Source of the DNA: Sepiola atlantica | Taxonomy: Eukaryota > Mollusca > Cephalopoda > Sepiida > Sepiolidae | Assembly (NCBI GenBank): GCA_963556195.1 | Contig: OY744537.1 | Location: 16,544,274-16,608,273 of the forward strand | DNA length: 64,000 bases | Direction of reading: 5' to 3' | Shown here: one piece after another, positions 35,108 through 46,281 of the stretch | Numbering within the stretch: position 1 is the first letter of the stretch | Layout: each line of letters starts with the position of its first letter | Made by a program: the position numbers and the translations under genes | Notes under the pieces: model-generated | The model's input: only the letters and a program-made list of their open reading frames with translations | Databases searched by the model: none | What the model was told of the DNA's origin: nothing

Positions 35108-35965
35108 TTATCTATGGAGCTGACAAACTCTATCAGACTTTTTTAAAGCTGTGACAGTCATGTTCAGGTCTATCTTTAAATCCTGTACACAATGGCTAAT
35201 GCAATTGAATATCTGCAGCAATTCATTCCAAAAACAATATAGGAACCAAATTCCACCAATTCGTAATTTTCTGCTGCATCCACGTGTTGTCTTGCATCTT
35301 AAATTTAGTTGATCTATGTCAGCAGCAATGTCGTTAAAAATATTCACGAATCTGACATTAGCATGTACAAGTGCACACATTGCAGCAACTCTACATAATA
35401 AGATTGCGTCACCCAGATTCTTTAGCATTAGCTTTAGGTGTTGCTTCAGTCGCTCAAATCGGCCTGTAGGTCTGGTAAGGAGCTGCCGACTGTCACACAA
35501 CTGCTAGATAGCCTGGATTATGTCAAAGAATGCCACTGCTTTTCTTACAAGGCTCAATGAGTGACCAACACTTGGAATCCACACTACACGACAATTCTTG
35601 TTACGCACTATAAGCTATCATATTTACGAGACATACAATTGGTATGGTCATAAGATTGGCCTCTATAATCCGACAGGTTGATCCCCAATGGTTTAAACGT
35701 GCTCAAGCGTTGCCTACATGTTGTCAGCTTTGTAGTGAACATTGGATAAAAATATGAGAAATCTTTCCATTAGATTTGCTTCTTCAAAGTAGCAAAATAT
35801 GAACGTCAATTGTTTGATGTCTGCTTTATCAGGAGTTGTGCCAAGGCTAATTGAGACGTATTTTGACTTCTTGATTCGATTGACAGCTCCTGGCAACACC
35901 TCGTTGCATGCTATGGAACTTGAATAACTAATGGATCCAGGTTTTGCCAAATGTACTGCCATTGC
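35108..35965 (-). pseudogene. hAT transposase remnant (ZMYM1-like)
   Basis: On the - strand, the block at 35960-35714 reads KYVSISLGTTPDKADIKQLT and FCYFEEANLMERFLIFLSNV. This matches the start of the RNase-H-like core in hAT transposases and in the domesticated ZMYM1 family, where a first catalytic Asp sits in S-x-D-x-T-P-D; here it reads S-L-G-T-T-P-D, so that residue is Gly. A second block (35500-35108), starting RPTGRFERLKQHLKLMLKNL, corresponds to the following helical region. Frames are broken between the two and the C-terminal dimerisation domain is absent. Confidence 0.55.
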
Positions 35966-36425
35966 TGTATCAAAGTTTGCGAGTCGTTCAATGATTCAAA
36001 GATAAGTTCTGTTACGTGGTGATCCTATGATTGCGTTATCGCATCAAAGTGATAAGTTTCACTTAGCCATTATCTTGATAATTTTACGAGCTTTGGAATC
36101 ACTTAATTTGTTTCGTGCCTCATCGGGTTGAGCCGCTGGATGCACATCACAGGAATCTCAGCTAATTACCCGATGTACATACATGTATTTTAAATGTTCG
36201 CTTAATGAGTTATTTTGCTTAAGACGTGCATGAGCATGTACCAATCATTAAAGCCTGACACAAGATGCTCGTCATGAGTACAGCTGAACAGTTTGTAAAC
36301 CGAACAGTAGATATGTCGTGTATTGTTTCCAAAACAACCACGTTGAATTTGACAAAGTGGTATTTTTAGCTTGGCCTTCCCCTGTGAACTGAACCTGCTA
36401 CCTCAATTGTTCTACATCTACTGAC

Positions 36426-36701
36426 TCAAAAACTTTCATCCATTCTTTCAAAGTGGCCATACCACCAAAGTCTCCTGTTCTGCACACATCTTCCTATACT
36501 ATCCAGATGTAATTTTCCTCTGAGGTCATCAGAACTAAACTTGTATTTAAGACTCACATTACACATCCATTGTATAATTCTCATATCATTTTTCTCCATG
36601 CAACGCATGTCCTCAACCCTCACTGGCCAGGTTTCACTTCCATATATCATCACATGGCATACACATGTCTCTTGGTCGCTCTTCTGGAAATGAAGACCCA
36701 C
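36426..36701 (-). pseudogene. RTE-type LINE, C-terminal fragment
   Basis: Encodes YGSETWPVRVEDMRCMEKND, MRIIQWMCNVSLKYKFSSDD and RRLWWYGHFERMDE, the conserved C-terminal region of RTE-like reverse transcriptases. It is about 80% similar by eye to the + strand copy at 58396. The upstream catalytic RT domain is not present. Confidence 0.75.
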
Positions 36702-37214
36702 AAGACTAATAAAGGGTTGCGGTCAAACTTCCATGATAGTTTCCAAGTTCACCACAAAATACCTGAAGAAGTCCAGCAAGCACGACGACGGACAAAATGC
36801 TGAGACAACAACAACCAAGATGAAGAAATCAATCTTGAAGTTATAAATAAAAATGAAAATTACTCATCTCTAAAATAAAGAGAAAAATGTCATTTTATAC
36901 ATTTTTATTTAAAATTAACAAATTTTTGTTCATGATTATTGAAATCATCTCTTAATGCATAATATGCACTGACCACATCGTCAACTGCAAGGTTCTTCAA
37001 CTGACTTTTGTTTTTTCTTTTTTTTTTTAACTTTTATTCACCTCAAAGAAGGCACATTGCCACAGAGACGTAAGGGGGCTACTGTGAATTAGGAGCCATA
37101 TACTAGCCTAAGTACAGTCAGGGGAAACAAGGAGAAGGTGAGGAGAATTCCAAAGGCTAGCAATTTGAGGAAATAAACCATTAAAGTAGGAAGCCCTAGT
37201 AATTTTACTATTTC

Positions 37215-37251
<37 letters not shown>

Positions 37252-37254
<3 letters not shown>

Positions 37255-37622
37255 GGTGGGCCAAAATAAGGGTCCTATCTTTAAATTTGAATAACTTCCA
37301 CAAAATAAAAGTTAAACTCACCAAACTTTATGTGTGTGTAGACTGACCCTTCCGAGATTTTTTGAAATAAACAAAACAAATTTTAGCCGAAAAACACTTC
37401 TTAAAACTTACAAAAACTAAAGTATTGTTTTTTACACTGTTTTGAGTTTTTTAAGCAAAAATAATGTTTTCTAAATGAGGGTACGTTCCTTAGGGCTAAT
37501 ACGGCTCATGCTTGCTTCGGAAGGGGTCCTTTACTTATTCTAAAAAAAAAAATTTTTTAAAAATCAATAAATAAAAAAGTTATGAATTTTTAAAAATAGG
37601 ACCCTTATTTTTGCCCACCCTG
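37252..37622. mobile_element. TA-inserting MITE, copy A
   Basis: The element is 371 bp with termini CAGGGTGGGCCAAAATAAGG and, reversed, CAGGGTGGGCAAAAATAAGG. Both ends abut TA within a (TA)n tract, consistent with a mariner-type TA duplication. It has no coding capacity. The same sequence in opposite orientation is at 40827-41219. Confidence 0.85.
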
Positions 37623-40437
37623 TATATATATATATACATTATTTTTATTATTCACCCCCAAACAAGGCATGTTGCCACTGAGACATTAGTGGCCAGATTT
37701 ATAGGAAACATCCTAAGTGAGGAGTTATGCAGCGAGATGTTTGTTCACATTACATTTAAATTTCTGCATGTTGGTACAGTCAGGGAAAACTAGGAGCAAG
37801 GAGGGAATTCCAAAGGAAAGAAGCTATTAGAGTAGAAAGCTGTTGAAGGAGAACTTACTAAAGAGATGCTACTGATTGTTTGGACACATCACACGTAGGC
37901 AACCTGAAATCTGGATAAAAGACAGCATTGACCCTGTTTCACCTCCCTTTCTGACGAAATGACGCGATAATCAGGTGGAAACCTGGCTAAGCACCGATGT
38001 CCAGCCTGGAAGAGGGAATGACTTACCATCGTCACGCTTGTAGTGATGAACCACCCAAGCTGGAATGGAGTGAATCGTGATGCTGTTAGGTCATTGGAAA
38101 GAATCGGCTCGATCCACCCAGTGTTATAGTCATATAAGAAGACAAAGAGGGGGTAAAAAACCAAAGCAGGCATGGGTAAAGAGATTGCTTACAATGAAAG
38201 TACACAGCTAGGTTATTTAACTCTCTCACTATCTGTCCTGTTGAATCAAAACACAGAATGGAAGGGTAAGTCGCTGTGCGAGCTGTGTCCATCGCTTGTT
38301 GTGCACTCATTAAGACATGCAGCTGTCTTTACTCGCAAGTTTAAAAGATTTTTTGTTTTTAAGAAATAATCAATTTATTTTAGTTTATCTTGTTACTTTC
38401 TCTTTAACTTCTAGGCATGACCCGAACCAGTCTTGGACGCCCTTGAGCAAGGTGTTCGCACCACGCCCATTTAAAAAATATTTTTATGTCTTCCCTACTT
38501 CCCAACACTATCATCTACTCAAACTATGCCTAGCCCAACTCTGTCCTTGGTATGATCTTTGAACTACATTCGGTGGCAAGGCTCTAATTTGGGAGCTTTA
38601 GGGGGTCTGAAGTCATCCCTTACTTTCCCAACTAACAGGTCCACTCTAATATTGAGTGGTAGTACCTGTCAAGGTCCCATCTATGGGTTAAATAGAATAT
38701 ATCGTTCACCGACTTCTCATTTACAAAATATATGCCTACAAAATGAATTCATCCATAAATATTCGAAGATAAAATCTTTTACCAAAATGACTGAATTCGG
38801 AATTTAAATCACTGAAAAGGGATTGATATGTTAAAAACAACCAAAACAAATTCTTTTACATTGTTTTGTTAAAGATTAATCATTTGGTCTCCTCTTTTCA
38901 GGTGAGGTCGCGAAAAGTATGGTGAAGTTTAAACGAGGTGGGAGTCCTCATTTTGTGGAGTGATAGTTTTCATCAAGTTTTCTCTTTATTTCCCATAAAA
39001 ATGTTATTTTATTATTACCAAATGCAAAGACATCTGGCGTAATTGCATAGGCGTACCATTCTAAACTGAAGGAAATTGGAAATGAAACCAATCTCAAATC
39101 TGTCTGTTGTAGTAGTTTAGTTTATTTACATGAAAAAAATAAACAATATGAAATTTTAATTTCTCTTAGCCTGATACTGAATTAATTTGGCCGATAATTT
39201 TATAAATAGAAAATCAATAAGTTTAACTACAAAGTATAAAATCAAATAAAGATTTTTGCGCAAATGACATTAAATTGAGGTCTATAAAGAAACAACTAAA
39301 ATGAATTATCTAAGTATCCGTGCATGTCTGTTAGATCTAATATAAAAGAAGTTCACAATTACACAAATTGAACATCACTAAAATTGAAAATAGCTTATTT
39401 TGAATCGCTATACTATTTTTTCTTAGTGATATAAAGAGGAAGTAGGATGTTTTATTCTATTACAGAAACAAAACATGTACTCCTACCACCACTCTTTCAA
39501 AAATGGGAGAATTTGACAATAACGGCCATATTTGTCTATGCAGTAAATACCCATTTCACATAATTTTCATAATTGAAAAATAAAGTGTTAGCAACCTCTT
39601 CCAATATATTTTGATTTGAAAAAGAAATTTTTAAAATAAATAAATAAAAAATTTCTTACTGATAAATTAAGCAAAAAATAATCCACATATTTCATGAGTA
39701 AAATTTTAAAAACTACTTTGATATCAAAATACAATGAAATTATCAAAGTTTGACCACTAAAAACACAATTGGACAATTTAAAAAAATTATAAGGCACTTT
39801 TATCATGGTCATTTGAGTGTAAAGTAGCAAGATTAATGTTTTAGCTGCTTTTAATTAAAAAAGGAAGAAGATGAATCTTCTACTTTAAAAATATGTTTTA
39901 AATTCAACTAACAAATCTTGGCCATTTTTAATAGATAGAAGAATACCCGAACAGTTTTGTACCACATTTTATGTCTCCTCACGAAGATTAAAATCAAGAT
40001 ATAATGATACTAAACCTTATGTCTAGAATCCTTATTCCAATTTTGATTCTAGAAAATGTCTAAAATTTAAGGGGTCTAAGAAGAAATTGAAAGTCAGAGA
40101 ATTTTGTTTAATTGGTGTATAATGACTATGGATCAAATTGAATTTTCAAATGAGAAGTTGTGTCCATATTATGTGCCGCTAAAGCCCCCTTAAAAATTTC
40201 TAAAGAAATTGAAATTTGGGAAATATTTATTAATTGATGTCTAATATGTATTGTTAAAATTTCTCAAAAATCGCAGGCATCTGAATTTTCACAGAAAAAC
40301 TTGCATAAAACTAAATTAAACTAAATATAGCTAACATTACAACCCCTTACACCTAACAGTTGTTCCAAACTTTATAATGATGGGTCAATTTGTTTAGGAA
40401 TGAATCGTGTACATATATATATATTTGTGTGTGTATG

Positions 40438-40483
<46 letters not shown>

Positions 40484-40826
40484 ATTGTTTATATCTATGG
40501 ACGTATACGTTTCGTCTCTTTTCAATCGAGACTCATCAGCATAGAAGTATGACTATTCACTACCGGTCACACGATTCGAAACCCTGGATTACAAGTAGTT
40601 TTCAACCCAAATCCAACGTCGCTAACCGATCGGCCAATTCTGAATAGCTTATAAACAATGATAATTCAAACACATTTAAAGCGGCGAGACGTACAGGCAT
40701 TCTACTTCTATAAGGGAAGGAATGATGCATATAAAGCAAGTGACGTCATGCTGTGTTAGTACTACCATTTACAGTGCTCTACTTTTTTACGAGGAGCTTC
40801 AAATATAAATATTGTTATTATATATA
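37623..40826. other. No gene recognised between the two MITEs
   Basis: 3.2 kb of AT-rich intronic sequence, including an (AT)n tract at about 40439-40479. Short open frames near 38090-38310 (-) and 38400-38800 (+) resemble no family I can name. The two flanking MITEs are in opposite orientation. Confidence 0.4.
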
Positions 40827-40882
40827 CAGGGTGGGCAAAAATAAGGGTCCTATTTTTAAAAATTCATAACTTTTTTATTTAT

Positions 40883-40919
<37 letters not shown>

Positions 40920-41219
40920 AAGTAAAGGACCCCTTCCGAAGCAAGCATGAGCCGTATTAGCCCTAAGGAACGTACCCTCATTTAGAAAACATTATTTTTG
41001 CTTAAAAAACTCAAAACAGTGTAAAAAACAATACTTTAGTTTTTGTAAGTTTTAAGAAGTGTTTTTCGGCTAAAATTTGTTTTGTTTATTTCAAAAAATC
41101 TCGGAAGGGTCAGTCTACACACACATAAAGTTTGGTGAGGTTAACTTTTATTTTGTGGAAGTTATTCAAATTCAAGTTATTCAAATTTAAAGATAGGACC
41201 CTTATTTTGGCCCACCCTG
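40827..41219. mobile_element. TA-inserting MITE, copy B (opposite orientation)
   Basis: A 393-bp copy of the 37252 element, inverted. It has gained a T run of about 30 near 40887-40914 and a 16-bp internal duplication, GTTATTCAAATTCAAG followed by GTTATTCAAATTTAAA. The ends abut TA on both sides. It ends only 73 bp before the exon 2 acceptor at 41293. Confidence 0.85.
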
Positions 41220-41292
41220 TACATATATATAAAGCACATACCTAACTTTATATAAATAGAGATAATAATTGTATTCTTGTTTTTCTTTATAG

Positions 41293-41770
41293 GTTCCAGA
41301 GAAAAGTCAATTTTCAACAGTTGGAAGAAATGTCATTGTCGTCTGCCTTATTCATTCAAGAAAAAAAGGAAAAATTCATTTTTTAAAAATATACAAATAT
41401 CCAAATTGGTCAGATTCAAATACAGTTTAGCACAAGGTTATTGCCTCTACCAGAAAATGCTCAATCTCAACCATCTCATTTGTAAATGCCTTTTTGACTC
41501 TCATAAATGGAGAAAATTAGTCAAACTGATCACCTCACCGCAAGTACTTTCCATCATCCGGCATTATTTTACCACAAATCTTGAGTGCCATCTTCATCAG
41601 TACGTGAAAATTGTTCCCTCTGTCTGTAAAGTTGAAGAACGACCCGTTTACGAGATATTAGATAAATGCCGGTTTTGTCATAATATGGTGCTTAGATCAA
41701 AGTTAAGCGAACATGAAGGAGAATGTCAGATGCCAATTAACTGTGAAACTTGTAACAGACTGATAGCTAA
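41293..41770 (+). CDS. Linker and first TRAF-type zinc finger exon (exon 2 seen)
   Basis: The acceptor TTTTCTTTATAG|GTTCC precedes it and the donor GCTAA|GTAAGT follows. Phase 1 in and phase 2 out fit exons 1 and 3. The first ~110 codons give a basic segment (FKKKRKNSFFKN) and a helix-rich linker that I do not recognise. The last 35 residues are zinc-binding: CRFCHNMVLRSKLSEHEGEC (C-x2-C-x11-H-x3-C) and the first half of a second finger, CETCNRLIA. This pattern is that of TRAF-type zinc fingers, as in TRAF proteins and the Toll-pathway regulator TRAFD1. Those proteins bind partners in immune signalling. The link to the TIR exon rests on splice-phase agreement and the open frame across 21.7 kb; a cDNA would settle it. 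Confidence 0.78.
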
Positions 41771-41782
41771 GTAAGTAAAATT

Positions 41783-41925
41783 ATTTTATTTTTTTTTTTT
41801 TTTTTTTTTTTTTCTTTCTTTTTTCTTTTTTCTTTCTTTTTCTTTTTTCTTTGTTTTTCTTTTTTCTTTCTTTTTCTTTTTTCTTTGTTTTTCTTTTTTC
41901 TTTTTATTTTTTTTTTATTTTTACT
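41783..41925. repeat. T-rich tract with a 42-bp sub-repeat
   Basis: Starts about 12 nt after the exon 2 donor. A run of more than 25 T passes into TTTTTTCTTTCTTTTTC blocks, of which a 42-bp stretch ending CTTTGTTTTTC occurs twice. The lysine-rich - strand frame here is an artefact of the tract. Confidence 0.9.
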
Positions 41926-42779
41926 AATGAGGCACCACTTATCAAACCTAAAAGCCAATCGAGGACAAGGGTTAATGAGATGGATAGATTGAGTGTTGAA
42001 TGATGATGAATATTATGAGAGGATTGAAAATAATGAATGGAAAGAATAGCATTTGGTTACTTATGAGGACGGTTTATGACAAGTGTTTATTGACATTAGA
42101 TTGTAAGATGACCATGTTGTAGCTCTCAGTGAAGCAATCTTGTATCAATGTATTCCACGGAGGAGAAGTTCTTAGAAAGAAGTTCTGTTCATGGAAATTC
42201 TGTATGCTGTTAGGCAGACAGAGGAAGAAAGGTTTACAAAAAAGTATTTTGCTTTTACTCAAGCATGTAGGTGTTTTATTTTTATTTTTTTATTATTTCT
42301 ACAATATTAAGGCATATTATAGAAATAAAATAATGTAGATAATGTCTAAAAAGAAATGGGACTTGTTTATCTGTCATCAACCTGTCAAGGAGTTGAATAT
42401 CTTGCGTGGGGTACCGAACATAACTCCTGACCGGAAGAAATAAAACCCGGCTGATTTGCACCAAGACACATCTGGCCGGAAAATGAATATCCAATAATTT
42501 GATTCAAAGACACCTGTAACGGTCACCTGCAGACGGAAATATGCCTGTCGCTAAATAAACAATAAACTGGATTGAAGCCATGTCCCATAGAGGGCATGGT
42601 GAAATCCCGAAATGGGCGCTGCAGTTGTGGATACATGGGTGTCCAAAAATGTTATATTAACTAGTCCAAAGACCAAACAGTCTGCTGGCTAGCAAATTGG
42701 AGAGATCAACTTCTGTCAATTTCCATGCTCTCTCCCACTCTGCTCACTCGTCACAACTGAGCAATAAAAAATATACCAT
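41926..42779. other. No gene recognised
   Basis: Intronic sequence without a recognisable feature. Confidence 0.4.
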
Positions 42780-43110
42780 TATATTTTTATACAGACTGAT
42801 CAGTCTGACATCCAATGGTATTAGGGTCACAACCCAGCTAAAGCAACTCTGGTGAAATCTAAAGACGTTTGCAACAGGATCCAGCAGCCTATGGTCATTA
42901 TTGCCAATGTGTCTGTAGACAATCTATGACAAGCAAGGACGTTCGGTCATTTACGCAATGCAGAATGAGGATAACAATGTTGGCTTGGCGCATGTGAAAC
43001 CACCACTCAATGCCTGCAGATGACGTCCTTCCTCAATGATTTATAGCAACCCCTGGTTGTGTTAGGGGTACCTGAAATCCTTTAAGAACATGAAGTGCTT
43101 TAAATCTACG
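42780..43110. repeat. Dispersed element related to the 49-bp satellite host
   Basis: Shares ordered blocks with both flanks of the 15187-16200 array (see 14940-16480). Between them it has a single stretch, AACAGGATCCAGCAGCCTAT followed by GGTCATTATTGCC, in the place where the other copy has 20 satellite units starting ATCAGGATCTGCTGTCATCT. It appears to be the unexpanded form. Confidence 0.45.
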
Positions 43111-43688
43111 AGAAGGACCTTGATCAAAAGTTGATGATTTCGACATGTCCAGATACAACGCTGCATTCAGGCCCAACTCAATAATAACAACACTCACACT
43201 CTAGTAAAAATGGTGGCACCATCTGTTGCATGCCATCTGACAGCTTCCAAACAGTTTCAACGTACACAATTTCACTCCAAAAATTTTGGTTGACCCATGT
43301 CATGTGGTTTTCAGATATTTGCCAAAGTTGCTGTGAGGCTTAAATCTAATAACAGAAGCAGCTTGTTCAACATCAAAAATATCCTTTCTTCAAAATATTT
43401 TTGATGTACGAAATTATATAACCTTCAATACCTTTTTTTTTTTGCAAATGAGTTGGGGTGGGGGGTAAGACTTTCCCTCAAATTGCCAAAACAAAAAACT
43501 TTTATTTTCTTCACTATTTAATATAGATTTTGTCCATCCGTCTGTCACAATTTTTCTAAATGTAATAAATGCATTGCGAAATTTGTCTCATTTCGAAATA
43601 TCAGAGATCTCAACTATTTTTAGAGATGGAAAATATTGCATTAATAGTAAATAATAAATTCCCAACAAATAAAGCGGATGCCATGATT

Positions 43689-43742
43689 GGAAATCGAAAC
43701 CGAAAGCTTGAGATCTTCAGTCTGAGGTTCTACCAACTAATC
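43689..43742 (-). repeat. tRNA-Phe-like SINE head or tRNA pseudogene
   Basis: On the - strand: TTAGTTGGTAGAACCTCAGA (A box region), GACTGAAGATCT (the anticodon arm of tRNA-Phe GAA) and GGTTTCGATTTCC (B box). The acceptor stem is not formed. This is a decayed tRNA-Phe-derived sequence rather than a functional gene. Confidence 0.55.
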
Positions 43743-45080
43743 TATTTGGACTTTCTTATAAATAGAGCTTAAAACATCATCTTAACAAAATAATTATAGA
43801 TTTGGCGTAACGTTATAGATTTATGATTTGCGTCATGTTTCAAAACATGAATTCAAACATAAGCAATAATAAAAAAATAAATAAATGAATGGATAAACAT
43901 CATCAATAATGTTAGAAATTATTTTAATAGTTCAAAACAATTTATTTTGCTTTAATTACGTATTGGTGTTAAGAACAATTTAATATTTAATATATACTAG
44001 AATTTGGGCCTATGGGGCCCATAATTCTAGTGTCTTAAATTTAAAAGATCATCAAAGTTTTGTACATAGGAGTTTCAATTTGAGTATTGATAAGAAAATC
44101 AAGCTCATTTTCTCATGTTTAGCAATGTAGTTGGATGAGAACCTGTCTTGACTCGGTATTTACTGACTCCAATTTTTTGTGGTGGTAATCATAGCTAGCA
44201 GACTATATCATCACTGTAGAAAGTGGCATTGTACATTGATTACAGGTGTGGCTTGTGAACACAGCGTACCAGGTTCAAGTTCTGACTGAGCTACAGCATC
44301 AATTTCACTTGAGAAAAGTATGAATCCATATATCTTCCCTTCAGCTATGGATTAAATAGTGGGGTAAACTTGACTTTCATGGCTTGGCTGTCCAACTAGT
44401 CTAGGAGAAGGAAAATTCCAAAATGCCACTAGTCTCTCTCTGCTTATCCCGGCATTGTTTCCAGTCACTTTGTACTTACGACTGGATTCAAGTAATGCCA
44501 GTTCAAGAAAAGTGTGGTTGGTGATTGTGCAACCCTTGCTACACTGTACACCTACATAGGCATCCTTACTGGGGGGGGGGGGTCCATTGTTTTTCGAGAC
44601 TGAAAAGAGGCGTATATATATTACCACCCCTTTCTCGGACTATTGAGAAAAACAAATCCTGACACCTTTTCAATCAGATTTCATACTCTTATCCTAAATA
44701 AAGACATCCGATCTCGGATGCAATTCACACTTATCTTTGTAGGTCTTGGATGCTATTTATTCATCTACCTCCTTCAGCCATCGGTATACCACCTAGTATT
44801 ATAAAGTAAAAATGTTGCATACATGCATGATGATTCGAGTAAGAAAACAATGCATCTTGTATTTCTGCTTTGGTGCATAAACCTTGTGTTGTTTCCATAG
44901 ATTTTTCTTCATAATTTCAATTTATTGCCGCATATGTGATTCTCTTAACTGTTCTGCTCCACTTCATCTATCCGACACGAGCGACCACACATGTCCCCTC
45001 CAACACCTTTATACTTACCTGCTCTATTCCTTAATTAAATTTCTGCTTAAAAAGTAAAATAAAATCTTGCTTTGTAAGAA
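43743..45080. other. No gene recognised
   Basis: Intronic. AGGTTCAAGTTCTGACTGAG at about 44271-44290 is a weak box B-like match that may be another decayed SINE. A G run lies at 44572-44582. Confidence 0.4.
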
Positions 45081-45300
45081 ACTTCTACTTACTTCTAGAA
45101 TCTTCTACTTACTTCTAGAAACTTCTACTTACTTCTAGAAACTTCTACTTACTTCTAGAATCTTCTACTTACTTCTAGAATCTTCTACTTACTTCTAGAA
45201 ACTTCTACTTACTTCTAGAAACTTCTACTTACTTCTAGAATCTTCTACTTACTTCTAGAATCTTCTACTTACTTCTAGAATCTTCTACTTACTTCTAGAA
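45081..45300. repeat. 20-bp array, 11 units, each a heat-shock-element pattern
   Basis: The unit, in pentamers, is CTTCT-ACTTA-CTTCT-AGAAT (or AGAAA). Across units this gives nTTCn-nGAAn-nTTCn in continuous 5-bp register, separated by one ACTTA pentamer. That is the three-box arrangement recognised by heat-shock factor trimers. Units differ only at the T/A before CTTCT. Binding is inferred from the pattern alone. Confidence 0.9.
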
Positions 45301-45352
45301 TCTACTTGAGCAAGATTTAGATGTGGGTGTGTAAAAAATAAGGTTAAAAACG

Positions 45353-45996
45353 GAAAATGGGGATATTATGTATGTAGACTGAAAATGGGGATATTATGTA
45401 TGTAGACTGAAAATGGGGATATTATGTATGTAGACTGAAAATGGGGATATTATGTATGTAGACTGAAAATGGGGATATTATGTATGTAGACTGAAAATGG
45501 GGATATTATGTATGTAGACTGAAAATGGGGATATTATGTATGTAGACTGAAAATGGGGATATTATGTATGTAGACTGAAAATGGGGATATTATGTATGTA
45601 GACTGAAAATGGGGATATTATGTATGTAGACTGAAAATGGGGATATTATGTATGTAGACTGAAAATGGGGATATTATGTATGTAGACTGAAAATGGGGAT
45701 ATTATGTATGTAGACTGAAAATGGGGATATTATGTATGTAGACTGAAAATGGGGATATTATGTATGTAGACTGAAAATGGGGATATTATGTATGTAGACT
45801 GAAAATGGGGATATTATGTATGTAGACTGAAAATGGGGATATTATGTATGTAGACTGAAAATGGGGATATTATGTATGTAGACTGAAAATGGGGATATTA
45901 TGTATGTAGACTGAAAATGGGGATATTATGTATGTAGACTGAAAATGGGGATATTATGTATGTAGACTGAAAATGGGGATATTATGTATGTAGACT
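45353..45996. repeat. 28-bp satellite, exactly 23 units
   Basis: The unit is GAAAATGGGGATATTATGTA plus TGTAGACT. The array is 644 bp, exactly 23 x 28, and all units look identical by eye. It starts 52 bp after the 20-bp array. Confidence 0.95.
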
Positions 45997-46250
45997 GAAA
46001 AAGGAAAACGCTGCGAGAATTGTTAAACCCCAAATGATTTTGTGCTGTTATTTACAATTGCTGCTGTTAATATGCATCACGGCAAAACAACAACGAAAAA
46101 GAAGAGAGAGAACTAACTACTGCTACATGTCATCAAACCAACAAGACTCAAGCTTGTCTGATGGGGCTGGGATCAAAGAATTGGTCACTGTAGTGCTACA
46201 ATAAGAGGTTGGCCTATGAGGCAATGCTCCACTCAATACTAAAGAGCAAT

Positions 46251-46281
<31 letters not shown>

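Noticed and set aside
41767..41958. Lys-rich - strand frame after exon 2
   Set aside because: It is produced by the T-rich tract following the splice donor.
44220..44290. Possible tRNA-derived SINE on the + strand
   Set aside because: Only a box B-like AGGTTCAAGTT is visible; the A box and arms cannot be placed.
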